This document shows, one piece after another, positions 10,611-19,774 of a DNA stretch of 64,000 nucleotides (positions are counted from its first letter, which is position 1; every line of letters begins with the position of its first letter). Position numbers and translations under genes: made by a program. Below the pieces are notes generated by a model. The model did no database searches. It saw only the letters and a program-made list of their open reading frames with translations, and had not been told where the DNA came from. The stretch is from Maioricimonas rarisocia (GTDB taxonomy: Bacteria > Planctomycetota > Planctomycetia > Planctomycetales > Planctomycetaceae). Location: assembly GCF_007747795.1 (NCBI RefSeq), contig NZ_CP036275.1, positions 6,750,001 through 6,814,000 of the forward strand, in the 5' to 3' direction.

Positions 10611-11138
10611 ATGAAAGCGTGTCGGAAACTGACGCACGCCGCGATCGTCCTGGCATGCGTCGGAATGATCGTTCCCCGTGCCGCTATGGCGGCAGGCACC
10701 CCCAAGGCGGCTGTCGCCGATGTCGCTCTGGCGACGGACGGACGTCTGGTCGGCCAGGTCGTTTCGGCCGAAGGTCGTTCGGTGGATGGTGCTGTCGTCA
10801 CGGTTCGTCGTGGCGGTCAGGAACTCGTTCAGGCGGTGACCGACAAGAGCGGTCAGTTCGCCGTCGCCGGCCTCGATGCGGGCGTCTACGAGGTGGCCGT
10901 CGGCCAGCAGGTCGCCGCCATGCGGGTCTGGTCGGCTGATGCCGCTCCGCCCGCCGCTCGTGATCGTGCCGTCCTCGTCAGCGGAACCACCGTTCGTGCC
11001 CAGGGCGAGTTCCTCGGCCTGGACGTGATCACGCTCTGGACCGTCGGTGCCGCCACCGGTGCCCTCGTCTTCAGTGCGATCAACAACTCGGACATTGACG
11101 ACATCAACGACAAGCTCTCGAAGCTTCAGAGCCCGTGA
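10611..11138 (+). CDS. exported carboxypeptidase-regulatory-like domain protein
   Basis: About 175 residues. A signal peptide (hydrophobic stretch to about AAMAAG at residue 28) is followed by one Ig-like carboxypeptidase-regulatory/SdrD-B-type beta-sandwich, seen as LVGQVVSAEGRSVDGAVVTV, then DKSGQFAVAGLDAGVYEVAV. A second hydrophobic segment near residue 145 (VITLWTVGAATGALVFSAI) could anchor the protein, followed by an acidic tail. Such domains bind proteins or sugars at the cell surface; no specific role is evident. A strong terminator follows. Confidence 0.75.
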   Translation: MKACRKLTHAAIVLACVGMIVPRAAMAAGTPKAAVADVALATDGRLVGQVVSAEGRSVDGAVVTVRRGGQELVQAVTDKSGQFAVAGLDAGVYEVAVGQQVAAMRVWSADAAPPAARDRAVLVSGTTVRAQGEFLGLDVITLWTVGAATGALVFSAINNSDIDDINDKLSKLQSP

Positions 11139-11261
11139 TTGTCCGCTGAGTTGTCAGGATGGACCGTGGAATTCCCCCCAAGAAGCGATCATCGGGTCGT
11201 CCCCCCAACCGACGACACACACAAGAGTTGCTGATCGACCTCGGCCCATTCTGAACCGAAG

Positions 11262-11304
11262 ACGCCCCGGACGTGTCCCCCCGAAACACGCCGGGGCGTT
11301 TTTT
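11262..11304 (+). terminator. rho-independent terminator
   Basis: Nine-base stem 11262-11270 with 11291-11299, then six T. It ends the transcript of the exported protein gene at 10611-11138 and separates it from the reductase gene that starts at 11392. Confidence 0.85.
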
Positions 11305-11391
11305 CGTACTCGCCGCAGATTTGCAGCCCCGGAATCCTGACTGCTAGACTCGGGTGATTCGACTACGAATCTCCGCAGGAACGGCTCGAAC

Positions 11392-12183
11392 ATGGCACGT
11401 CTGTCACAGGCACGGTTGGCCTCGCTCAATCGCACCCTCGAAAACCGAACTCCCGACGAACTGCTCCGCTGGGCCAAAGATATCTTCGGAGACCGCCTCG
11501 CGGCCATTTCCGCGATGCAACGGTCCGGCAGCGTTGTCTGTCACATGATCTCGCAGCTGAAGCTCGACATCCCCGTCCTGTTTGTCGACACCGGCGTGAT
11601 GTTCGCCGAAACGCTCGAAACCCGCGACCGCATCGCCAGCCAGTACGGACTCAATCTCCGTACGCTCCACCCCGAACTCACCATGACCGAGCAGACCGAG
11701 AAGCACGGCGTGCTCTACCTTTCGGTCGAAGGGCAGCAGTCATGCTGCCACATGCGGAAAGTCGAACCGCTCCTGGCCGTCAAGGATGACTTCGACGCCC
11801 TTATCGGCAGCCTCCGCCGCAGTGACGGGGGACGTCGCGGCGATTGCCCGATCCTTGCCGTCGATCCCGAAATGAACGCCATTCGGATCAATCCGCTCGC
11901 CAACTTCACCGACGAGCAGCTCGAAGAGTACATCACCGGCAACGAGGTCATCACCAACCCGCTCCACGAGCAGGGCTACTCGACCATCGGTTGCAACCGC
12001 TGCACCACGCCGGTCCTGCCCAACGAGCCCCGCCGCGCCGGTCGGTGGCGGCACCTGGGCCCCTGGTCGATGTACTGCGGCATCAATCCGACCGATACCG
12101 ACGAAGAGACTTCGGTCGCCATCGACTTCCCGCAGGATCTGATCGACCGCCTCCTCGGCCAGAAGACCGATTTCGTCATCTGA
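11392..12183 (+). CDS. cysH: APS/PAPS reductase (CysH-type), [4Fe-4S] form
   Basis: About 263 residues. Reduces APS or PAPS to sulfite in assimilatory sulfate reduction. Cys118-Cys119 and Cys201-xx-Cys204 form the CC...CxxC set that binds a [4Fe-4S] cluster in APS-type reductases. The PAPS-reductase ATPase-like core is seen as [20 protein letters not shown] and [20 protein letters not shown]. The catalytic C-terminal motif, normally ECG(L/I)H, reads YCGIN (Tyr228, Cys229), so the Cys is kept but Glu and His are changed. The unchanged cluster cysteines suggest APS as substrate. A related PP-loop enzyme with another substrate is possible. Confidence 0.85.
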   Translation: MARLSQARLASLNRTLENRTPDELLRWAKDIFGDRLAAISAMQRSGSVVCHMISQLKLDIPVLFVDTGVMFAETLETRDRIASQYGLNLRTLHPELTMTEQTEKHGVLYLSVEGQQSCCHMRKVEPLLAVKDDFDALIGSLRRSDGGRRGDCPILAVDPEMNAIRINPLANFTDEQLEEYITGNEVITNPLHEQGYSTIGCNRCTTPVLPNEPRRAGRWRHLGPWSMYCGINPTDTDEETSVAIDFPQDLIDRLLGQKTDFVI

Positions 12184-12546
12184 GAGATGAGTCTTGAGCC
12201 CGCGGGTGGCCGGGACGCCGAAGCGCGGCGCACGTGATTCGACCGGTTCCACGCAGTGGTCAGCTGAACACAACGGGAACGAGCCACGGCCCCGGTCGGG
12301 TTACGCCACCTCGCGATGCCACACCCCCGGCTCGGTTCCAGCCCCCGATCGCAAATGCCTGCAGGCTGCTTCCGGTCGGCGAGCGACAGGACGTAGGCTG
12401 GGACTGGTCCCAGCATGTATGTACTGGCGCAGAACGTCGACAGCCAATACCAGCACGAAGCGCCAGCGAGTGCACCTCGACCACAGACGCGCGGCTTAGT
12501 TCCAGCCCCCGATCAGGAATGCATGCAGACTGCATCCGCCGGGGCC
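12184..12546. repeat. intergenic stretch with NTSTKRQRV-type element
   Basis: Non-coding 363 bases between convergent genes. Positions 12444-12472 hold a 29-base element beginning CCAATACCAGCACGAAGCGC, which recurs at 21791-21819, 25133-25161 and 33748-33773. In one frame it reads NTSTKRQRV, a peptide string I recognise from many spurious planctomycete translations. Two TTCCAGCCCCCGATC segments (about 12338 and 12500) followed by similar text give a further local direct repeat. Confidence 0.6.
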
Positions 12547-13374
12547 TCAGCCCACCAGCGGCGCCATCCGCGTGCCGACATCCCCCGGGAGTTCCTGGGC
12601 GATGTCACGGAGGATCCCATCGTCGACCCGGGAGCGTTCTTCGGCAGCAGCGGCAATGAGAGCAAGCTGACACAGCCGGTTGATCTCGGACGGACGCCCC
12701 TCGGTCAGCTGGTGGATCGTCCGCAGAGCATCTTCATCGAACAGCGGCTCGCGGCGTCCCGCCTGCTTCAGGCTCGCCTGCACGTACGCGGCCGTTTCCG
12801 ACTCCGACAGAAGATCCAGTTCGACCCGCAACTCGGCCGTCTCGATCAGCCAGTCGTAAAGCGGTCCCGGCAGATGCGGCCTTGTGGCAATAATGAACGT
12901 CTGCCCCACCGGCGATCCAGACGCCAGGTCAATCAGTCGACTGACGGTCGGCAGCAGACTCAGGTCGGCCCGCTCGAATCCGTCCAGCAGAATGGCCAGA
13001 TGCGTGTGTGTCGCCGCGAGCCCTTCCAGAGCGTCCGACACAAGTTGCCACCGCTCCAGCCGGCTGGCGGCCACCCGTGGGTTTCTCCCCATACCCGCCG
13101 CCAGATGCCACAGCAACTCGTCGGTCGTCAGCGACGTCAGCGAAATCAGACAGCATTCTGACGGCGAACGGGCAATCCGCCGCGCCGCCCGGTCCAGCAG
13201 CGTCGTCTTTCCACTCCCCCGCGGGCCGATCAGAATGCCGCACCGACGGCGACACTCCACCAGGTACTCAATGCGGGCGACCGCCTCGTCGTGCAACGGG
13301 CTGGAGATGTAATCCTCGCCCGTTCCCCGCGAGTCAAACGGCTCCCGACGGAATCCGAACTGCTGCTGCAACAT
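12547..13374 (-). CDS. ExeA/GspA-type AAA ATPase
   Basis: About 275 residues. The opening QQQFGFRREPFDSRG is the characteristic start of ExeA/GspA ATPases. Walker A is GPRGSGKTT near residue 50 and Walker B is LAILLDGFE near residue 150. The C-terminal part LTEGRPSEINRLCQLALIAA is the usual AAA lid. In Aeromonas, ExeA with ExeB places the secretin through peptidoglycan; planctomycete genomes carry many such ATPases with no known partner, and no secretion gene is adjacent here. It lacks the C-terminal peptidoglycan-binding region of full ExeA. Confidence 0.85.
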   Translation of the reverse strand: MLQQQFGFRREPFDSRGTGEDYISSPLHDEAVARIEYLVECRRRCGILIGPRGSGKTTLLDRAARRIARSPSECCLISLTSLTTDELLWHLAAGMGRNPRVAASRLERWQLVSDALEGLAATHTHLAILLDGFERADLSLLPTVSRLIDLASGSPVGQTFIIATRPHLPGPLYDWLIETAELRVELDLLSESETAAYVQASLKQAGRREPLFDEDALRTIHQLTEGRPSEINRLCQLALIAAAAEERSRVDDGILRDIAQELPGDVGTRMAPLVG

Positions 13375-13536
13375 TGGAGCCTGCTCCTGGAACGCCCGCC
13401 GACGTGATCATCCGGCGCGTATGTGCTATTCATCGGCCTGTCGCAGCAGCCGCACTACACCCGATATCGGCAATTTCGCTGCAATCGACAGGAATCCCCC
13501 GAACCTCCCAGCCCCCAGTCTCGCTCGCTTGCCACC

Positions 13537-14268
13537 ATGGACCGTTTTTACGCGCCCATTGCCTCCGAAAACGACGAAATCACCCTGCCGGAAGGTGAGG
13601 CGCGGCACTTTCTGCGGGTGCTCCGGGGCAAGATCGGGGACCGGCTGACCCTCTTCGACGGCCGCGGCCGCGAGATGACGGCCGAGGTGACGACCGCCGG
13701 CAAGAAAGAAGTCGTCGCCCGGATTCTTGAGAGCCGCCGCGAGCCGGAGCCCACCCGACGAATCGTCCTGGCCACTGCCGTCCCCAAAGGGGAGCGGCTC
13801 CGCTGGCTGATCGAAAAGGCGACCGAGCTGGGTATCGACTCCGTCCAGCCCCTGCTGACCGAACGCTCTGTCGTCGATCCCCGCCCCTCGAAGATGGCAA
13901 AGCTTGAGAACAACGTCATCGCCGCCTGCAAACAGTGCGGTCGCAACCACCTGATGACACTGCACGATCCGCAGTCGCTCGAACAACTCCTGACCAACGC
14001 GACTGCGGGAGAGGATCGCCTTTTTGCTGCCGTCCCCGGTGGGCCTCCGGCTGTCGACGCCCTCGCGTCAGCATACGACTTGGATGAGACGCGGACGATC
14101 CTGCTGCTCGTGGGTCCCGAAGGGGGCTGGACCGACGCCGAACTCGCCCGCATCGAGGCGGCCGGGGCCCACTCGATCGGACTCGGCCGCAACATCCTGC
14201 GGATCGAAACCGCTGCTCTGTCACTCGCCGCGATCGCCACATCTTTCCGCGATCGGGAACCTCGCTGA
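13537..14268 (+). CDS. rsmE: 16S rRNA m3U1498 methyltransferase RsmE
   Basis: About 243 residues, SPOUT-class methyltransferase that makes m3U1498 in 16S rRNA. Start ATG 13537 gives the family opening MDRFYAPI; the N-terminal PUA-like part (GEARHFLRVLRGKIGDRLTL) is followed by the SPOUT domain with WLIEKATELGIDSVQPLLT, the knot motif LLVGPEGGWTDAEL and LGRNILRIETAAL. An in-frame upstream opening (13423) adds residues that have no place in the family. Confidence 0.95.
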   Translation: MDRFYAPIASENDEITLPEGEARHFLRVLRGKIGDRLTLFDGRGREMTAEVTTAGKKEVVARILESRREPEPTRRIVLATAVPKGERLRWLIEKATELGIDSVQPLLTERSVVDPRPSKMAKLENNVIAACKQCGRNHLMTLHDPQSLEQLLTNATAGEDRLFAAVPGGPPAVDALASAYDLDETRTILLLVGPEGGWTDAELARIEAAGAHSIGLGRNILRIETAALSLAAIATSFRDREPR

Positions 14269-14376
14269 CCGCTCACACACCGCGACAAGACGGCCTTGCC
14301 CGGCGAGATCAACAAGGATACAACAGGGCCAGCCAACGAATCACTTTGGAAACACCGGCGACCGCTGGAGTACACT

Positions 14377-16341
14377 TTGACGACAGGCGAAATCGCGTTC
14401 CGTGACAGTACCACCCGCGTCCCTGCCGAAAACGCGCCGGAACTTCTCGACCTCTGTGATCGACTGCTCTCCAGAGCCGCCGATCAGTCTGACCGCGCCA
14501 GTTACCTCAACCAGGCCCTTTCCGATCTGGGTGTCGAGTTCGGAGCCTCCTGGCTGGGGATTGCGACCCGGCAGCCGGACTGGGACATCGTGGCCGAGCA
14601 CGGCCGCCGACCTCAGAACGATCTTCCCTGGCCACTCTTCGCCGAGGCACTCGATCGGGACGGAGGTTGCTGGTCCGGCGACGCAACCGGCAATCCCGGC
14701 ACCTGGATCGCCAGCGTCGTCTCCGGCAACACGCTGCTCGCCCTCTCCGGATCGCGGCTGAACCGGGCCGATGTCCCCTCCGCCATGACCGCGGGGCGGT
14801 ATCTGGGACACGCGCTGAAGTGCCTGGGGAACCTCGAGTCGGCCCTGCACCGGGTCACACAGCTGCGGGCCACGCTCGAGATCGCCCGCACGTTCGCCCG
14901 CGAGAAAGAAACCCAGCCGCTTCTCGAACTGATCGCCCACGAGTCCACAAAGCTGATGCATTGTGATCGGGCCAGCATCTTCATCTGGGACCGTGAGCAG
15001 AAGCAGATCGTCGCCTGCCCGGCCCTCGGCGTCGAAGGAGGACGGCTCTGGCTCCCGGATAACAAGGGCATCGTCGGCGAAGTCATTCATTCCGGAAATG
15101 CCATCCGCGTCGATGACGCGTACTCCGATCCCCGTTTCGATCAGAGCGTCGACAGGACCAGCGGCTACCGCACGAACAACCTGCTCTGCGTTCCCATGCA
15201 GGACAGCGACGGACGCTGCATCGGCGCATTCGAGCTGATCAACAAGCATGACGGTCCATTCACCGACGCCGACCTCGAAGCGGTCGAAGAACTCTCCATC
15301 CAGGCAGCTATTGCCGTCCAGAACGCCCGGGAACGGGATCACCTGATCCGCAGCAACCGGCAGCTGACCGAGCAGGTGACCGGCGGGGTGATGATCATCG
15401 GCGACAGCCCCGCCGTCGCCGCCATGCGGAGCACGATCGATCGGCTCGCGGCCACCGACCTGCCGGTGCTCATCCTCGGCGAAAGCGGCACCGGTAAGGA
15501 GGTCGCCGCGCAGGCGCTCCACTATCACGGTCCGCGGGCCGAGCATCCCTTCGTCGCCGTCAACTGTGCCGCCTTGAGCGAGACGCTGCTAGAAAGCGAA
15601 CTGTTCGGCCACGAGAAAGGCGCCTTCACCGACGCTCACGCCACACACGTCGGCAAGTTCGAACTGGCCGAAGGAGGAACGCTCTTCCTCGACGAGATCG
15701 GCGACATGAGCCTCAATGGCCAGGCCAAGCTGCTGCGCGTGCTCGAGCAGAAGGTCATCACCCGGGTGGGCGGCTCACAGGCGATTCCGATTAACGTCCG
15801 CGTCATCGCAGCGACCAACGCGAACCTGGCCGAAGCGGTCCGCGAGAAACGGTTCCGACAGGACCTCTTCTACCGCCTCAGCGTCGTGACGGTAGACATT
15901 CCCCCGCTTCGCGAGCGGTCCGAAGACGTCATCCCGCTGGCGATGTTCTTCCTCGACCGATTCTGCCAGCAGGCGAACCGCAAGCCGCTCGAACTCGCTC
16001 CCGACGCCCGTCGCCGCCTGCAGGCGCACAGCTGGCCCGGCAACGTCCGCGAACTTCGTAATCTGATGGAACGGGTTGCCTTTCTCGCCCCCGGCCCCCG
16101 CGTCGAACCGAACGACATCGCCTTCATCCTCTCACCCGAACGCGACGCCTTCGACGATCTTGCTGAAGGCATCGGCCTGACCGACGCCACTCAGCGGTTC
16201 CAGCAGGAGTACATCCGCCGGGCCATCAAGCGGGTCCAGGGCAACATGAGCGACGCCGCCCGTCTGCTCGGACTGCACCGCTCGAACCTCTATCGCAAGA
16301 TGCGGCAGCTCGGCATGGAAGTGACCGAAGCCAAGGAGTGA
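14377..16341 (+). CDS. sigma54-dependent activator with GAF sensor domain
   Basis: About 654 residues. An N-terminal domain is followed by a GAF sensor (about residues 165-320, RASIFIWDREQKQIVACPAL through CIGAFELINKHDG), then the sigma54-contacting AAA domain with Walker A GESGTGKE at 368-375 and LFLDEIGDM as Walker B, then a Fis-type helix-turn-helix at the C-terminus (NMSDAARLLGLHRSNLYRKM). The GAFTGA loop that meets sigma54 reads GAFTDA (415-420). No ATG exists near the start; TTG 14377 has GGAG six bases upstream and is preferred to TTG 14296, which has none. No adjacent target operon is obvious. Confidence 0.88.
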   Translation: MTTGEIAFRDSTTRVPAENAPELLDLCDRLLSRAADQSDRASYLNQALSDLGVEFGASWLGIATRQPDWDIVAEHGRRPQNDLPWPLFAEALDRDGGCWSGDATGNPGTWIASVVSGNTLLALSGSRLNRADVPSAMTAGRYLGHALKCLGNLESALHRVTQLRATLEIARTFAREKETQPLLELIAHESTKLMHCDRASIFIWDREQKQIVACPALGVEGGRLWLPDNKGIVGEVIHSGNAIRVDDAYSDPRFDQSVDRTSGYRTNNLLCVPMQDSDGRCIGAFELINKHDGPFTDADLEAVEELSIQAAIAVQNARERDHLIRSNRQLTEQVTGGVMIIGDSPAVAAMRSTIDRLAATDLPVLILGESGTGKEVAAQALHYHGPRAEHPFVAVNCAALSETLLESELFGHEKGAFTDAHATHVGKFELAEGGTLFLDEIGDMSLNGQAKLLRVLEQKVITRVGGSQAIPINVRVIAATNANLAEAVREKRFRQDLFYRLSVVTVDIPPLRERSEDVIPLAMFFLDRFCQQANRKPLELAPDARRRLQAHSWPGNVRELRNLMERVAFLAPGPRVEPNDIAFILSPERDAFDDLAEGIGLTDATQRFQQEYIRRAIKRVQGNMSDAARLLGLHRSNLYRKMRQLGMEVTEAKE

Positions 16342-16527
16342 TCCGCCCACCAGGATCTCCCGAACCTCGCGCAGCGAAACAGCCGCAGTCCCGGGCCGGC
16401 CAGACGACCGACTCGAAGATGCGGCTGGTCTTTCGCTTCATCAGTTGCCTGGCCCGGCAGGTCGATGCGACTCAGCATGCACACTGCAGGCTATTGCTAT
16501 GGCACCGGACCTGGTTGGCTTCAGGAC

Positions 16528-16887
16528 TTATCGCCAGTAGACGCCAAAGCCCGGAGTATAGATGCCTTCGCCCCAGGGGCGATTGTAGTAGCCGTAGCCT
16601 CCGTAGCCATACCGGTAGCCCGGACGGTTGTAGTACTGGCCGCGACGGCGCTGCCACCGTCGCCAGCGGCGGTAGTCACCACGGTCCCAGTCGTCCCAGC
16701 GGTCACGTCGATCCCAGCGGTCACGGCGCCCACCACGGTAGTGATAGGTGCCGACCCGACCGTCGCGATTACGATACTCCTGGCGATCCGATCGGTTCCG
16801 GTTCTGCGCTTCAGCGGTTTCCGTACCGAGTCCCGGGCAGATCATCACTCCAGCGGCCAAAGCAGCCGACATAATCAGGCGTTTCAT
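16528..16887 (-). CDS. small exported Arg/Tyr/Gly-rich protein
   Basis: About 119 residues. An AGGAGA ribosome-binding site decides the start at 16887. A signal peptide (KRLIMSAALAAGVMICPG, then ETAEAQ) is followed by a strongly basic and aromatic part with RW, RD, WD and GY repeats, ending YYNRPWGEGIYTPGFGVYWR. Similar low-complexity exported proteins are common in planctomycetes. No domain is recognised; extracellular or periplasmic location is inferred from the signal peptide. Confidence 0.75.
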   Translation of the reverse strand: MKRLIMSAALAAGVMICPGLGTETAEAQNRNRSDRQEYRNRDGRVGTYHYRGGRRDRWDRRDRWDDWDRGDYRRWRRWQRRRGQYYNRPGYRYGYGGYGYYNRPWGEGIYTPGFGVYWR

Positions 16888-17411
16888 GGTTGTCTCCTGT
16901 CTTGATGTTCTCTGATTCGCGACGCCTTGTTGAAAGGCAACACGTTGCTGTCTGTCGCGTTGTCGTCGAGAGAACGGTAATGCAGACACGATGCCGAAGA
17001 CGGGGTCAACTTTGCGGACGTCCCGGCAAATCAAAGGGAGACTTGAACTTGCCTTCAGCGAAAACTTCGTTGCGGCGAATCGCTCATGCGGAATGCCCCC
17101 GGGTACTGTTTCGCTTTGCAGGACAGTTTCCGCTCGCCCGGCAGACGAACCGTCCCCCCGTCGCTCAGTGCGCCTGCATCGACCGCGCTGCAGGAGCCCG
17201 GAAAATCGACCGGACCGGTCGGAAACTTCTTGCCAGCGTCACCACAGCCTGGGCACAATCGAGGGGACGAGGCCGTGCTGATTCCCCCGTCTCTCCAGGG
17301 GCTCACCCCCGGGGGGCAGGTGCGGTCCCTGTAATCGGGATCTCCTGATCCCGACGGGTCAATCACGGGTCAGTTGCCGGCGCTCGCATGGCAACGCATG
17401 AGGAACGCACG
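16888..17411. other. divergent non-coding region
   Basis: About 520 bases between the starts of two divergent genes. It probably holds both promoters. A small hairpin GGGATCTCCTGATCCC lies at 17338-17353. No gene is convincing. Confidence 0.5.
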
Positions 17412-18353
17412 ATGAAACGTTTCGTCCTCACCTCCACTCTCGCTTTTCTCCTGATCAGTCCTCCTGCCGCCAGAGCTCAGCTCGACGATTTTCCGGCGAA
17501 GGAGGACCTGACACGACGGGTTGAGAAACTCGAAGCGGAAGTCAAACAACTTCGTAGCGAACTGCACCGCCTGACCGGATCGTCGTCCGGAGAACAGGCC
17601 GCGGCCGGGATGCAGCGCGAACGCCCGGCCGAGACGCAGCACGCACGCATTGCCGCTCAGCTCGACAGTCCGACCGAAGTCGAATTCCACGAGTCCCCCT
17701 TTTACGACGTCGTCCAGTACCTCTCGGACCTCCACGACATCCAGATCCTGTTCGATCCGCGGATCAAAGAGGCCGGATTCGATGCCGACACCGCAACCAC
17801 TCTCATTGTCTCGAGCATCACGCTTCGGGCCGCACTGGACCTGATCCTTGCCCCGCACGATCTCGACTACGTCATCGAGAACGAGGTCCTCAAGATCACC
17901 ACGTCCGAAATTGCCGGCGACCTCATGGAAACGAAGGTCTACGATGCCCGGCAGTTCGAAGAGGTTCCGGTCGACGAACTGGCCCGGGTCATCCGCAGCA
18001 CGATCCGGCCGGACTCATGGCGTCAGGTCGTGCATGCCGCCTCTGGCGGACCGCTGCCGTCACGGTTCACGAGCGGGGGTGAGGGCGGCGGCGCATTCGG
18101 CAGCGGGTTTGGAAGCAGCCCATCATCGACTGGCACTCGCCCCGTGAAGTCCGCCGCCATCGAACCGCTCGGCCAGTTCCTCGTCATCACGCAGTCCCAG
18201 CGGGGACATCGGGAGATCGCCACGCTGCTCTCGGAACTGAACCGGATCCGGGCGTCCGGCCCACGACACATGCAACCGGCTGAATTGCCGTCGGCGACAC
18301 CACGCGCCGACGAAGACCTGTTGCCGGTCCCGGACGATTCCGGATCGAACTGA
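17412..18353 (+). CDS. exported STN/secretin-N-domain-like protein
   Basis: About 313 residues. Signal peptide to about PPAARAQ, then a heptad coiled coil (KEDLTRRVEKLEAEVKQLRS, residues about 31-57). Residues about 90-180 resemble a secretin/TonB short N-terminal (STN) fold: FYDVVQYLSDLHDIQILFDP, TLIVSSITLRAALDLILAPH, DYVIENEVLKITT. A second module (VYDARQFEEVPVDELARVIR through QFLVITQSQRGHREIATLLSEL) is like the N1/N3 domain of secretins. There is no secretin barrel, so it is not a pore. The ATG at 17412 has GAGGAACG upstream; ATG 17388 would add eight residues. Confidence 0.78.
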   Translation: MKRFVLTSTLAFLLISPPAARAQLDDFPAKEDLTRRVEKLEAEVKQLRSELHRLTGSSSGEQAAAGMQRERPAETQHARIAAQLDSPTEVEFHESPFYDVVQYLSDLHDIQILFDPRIKEAGFDADTATTLIVSSITLRAALDLILAPHDLDYVIENEVLKITTSEIAGDLMETKVYDARQFEEVPVDELARVIRSTIRPDSWRQVVHAASGGPLPSRFTSGGEGGGAFGSGFGSSPSSTGTRPVKSAAIEPLGQFLVITQSQRGHREIATLLSELNRIRASGPRHMQPAELPSATPRADEDLLPVPDDSGSN

Positions 18354-18422
18354 TCCACCGCCACGGTTCAAAGCACCAGCTTCGACGGGGCCACGTCGAT
18401 GCTTATGCCTCAACGCAACACG

Positions 18423-18908
18423 TTACACGACGATCGACTCGACAGTCAGCTCCGGCAGGTCGACGACCGCCAGCGTATGCGGCTGCGCCCGGTACAGCGC
18501 CCCCGGGTTGAGCACCAGCGTTTCGCCGTCGTGATGGTGCTCGGCACTGTGCGTGTGCCCGTAGCAGACCAGGTCATACTCCTGACTGTCGATCACACTT
18601 CGGAACCGACGGGCGTCGTCGCTGTGCAGGAACGCGATCCGTCGCCCGTCCAGTTCCAGCTCGCCGAACCGCTCGTGACACGTCTGCCCGGCATCGGCAA
18701 TCGCCATCCGCAGACTTGCTTCGTTCCCGTCGACGTTGCCGAAGACGAAATGGGTCGGCCAGCTCTCGAACAGCGGCACGATCGACGCCGAGCCGATATC
18801 CCCGCAGTGAATCACCTGCGACACGTCGAGCCTTCCCAGTCGCTCGATGGCGGCCAGCGTGTTCGGCACATGTCCGTGGGTATCGCTCACGATCGCGATG
18901 CGTGTCAT
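18423..18908 (-). CDS. YfcE/MJ0936-type metallophosphoesterase
   Basis: About 161 residues. Two-metal phosphodiesterase fold. Metal ligands are visible in order: IVSDTHGH, IHCGDIG, FGNVDGN, CYGHTHSAE and LNPGAL. Members cleave phosphodiester model substrates and possibly nucleotide second messengers; the natural substrate is unknown. Start ATG 18908 has GGTGAG six bases before it; a GTG two codons upstream is an alternative. Confidence 0.9.
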   Translation of the reverse strand: MTRIAIVSDTHGHVPNTLAAIERLGRLDVSQVIHCGDIGSASIVPLFESWPTHFVFGNVDGNEASLRMAIADAGQTCHERFGELELDGRRIAFLHSDDARRFRSVIDSQEYDLVCYGHTHSAEHHHDGETLVLNPGALYRAQPHTLAVVDLPELTVESIVV

Positions 18909-19033
18909 CGGCACTCACCGTTTCTGACGTTCTGCAAAGATTCGGCCATCCAGTCGTTATGCGGCCGCGGGGCCGCACCGGTCCGGACGGATCATACTGC
19001 TTTCCCCCACCTTGAACACCGGAGGATGAGACC

Positions 19034-19774
19034 ATGCGGGCCGCTGGCGTCTCCACACTGCTTCCCCTGACTGCCCTCGCGATGATCGCTGTCCATTCCG
19101 TCTCTGCCGAAGAACGCCCGGCAGACGACGACGCGAAGCAGGACCAGGCGAAACTGCAGCCTGGCCCCTGGAAAGTCCTGTACCTGGGCCGCCGCTCCCG
19201 CGGAGTCCGACCGCTTCCCTCCAGCGGACCGCTCAAGCCGCTCGACGACCTCAAGTTCGTCGGTGCTCACGCCGGACATCCGTTCTACCTCGGCCACTTC
19301 GCCACCGATGGTCGCTGGGGCGTCGTCAATGGCGGCCTGCAGCGAATCGAAGGGAAGAACGCCGCCTTCCGTATCGCCCGCGCCGACAGCTTCGAACTCG
19401 AAGGCCGTGCGCAGATGGAGAAGTACGGCGGCTGGTTTCTGCTCGTCGGCTGGGATCAGGGACGCGGCTACGCGGTGTCCAGCGCCACCATGAAGGTCAG
19501 CGGTAGCCCCTGGTTCCTCTGTGAGTTCCGGGGCGACGAAGCGATCGAGGAAACCGACCACGAGTATGACGGATTCGAATGGCGGGACGAACAGCCGTTT
19601 CGCGTCCGCGTCGTCGACCGCAAGCTCACATTCGAGATCGGCGGGAACACTGTGCTCGACCAGGAGGAGCTCGCAAATTACAGTGAAGGGGACATCATCT
19701 TCGGAGTCTACGACACCAGATATGGCCCGAGACCTGTTCGAATTCGGGCACTTCGCATCCGAGCATTCGAGTGA
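19034..19774 (+). CDS. exported concanavalin-like (DUF1080-like) protein
   Basis: About 246 residues, with a GGAGGATGAG ribosome-binding site. Signal peptide to about SVSAEE. The rest has the pattern of the 3-keto-disaccharide hydrolase/DUF1080 beta-sandwich (GGWFLLVGWDQGRGYAVS, FEWRDEQPFRVRVVDRKLTF, EIGGNTVLDQEELANYSEGD), a fold common in planctomycete exported proteins. The opening is too divergent to be sure it is an enzyme. The next gene begins at GTG within its last codons (4-base overlap), so the pair is likely co-translated. Confidence 0.72.
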   Translation: MRAAGVSTLLPLTALAMIAVHSVSAEERPADDDAKQDQAKLQPGPWKVLYLGRRSRGVRPLPSSGPLKPLDDLKFVGAHAGHPFYLGHFATDGRWGVVNGGLQRIEGKNAAFRIARADSFELEGRAQMEKYGGWFLLVGWDQGRGYAVSSATMKVSGSPWFLCEFRGDEAIEETDHEYDGFEWRDEQPFRVRVVDRKLTFEIGGNTVLDQEELANYSEGDIIFGVYDTRYGPRPVRIRALRIRAFE

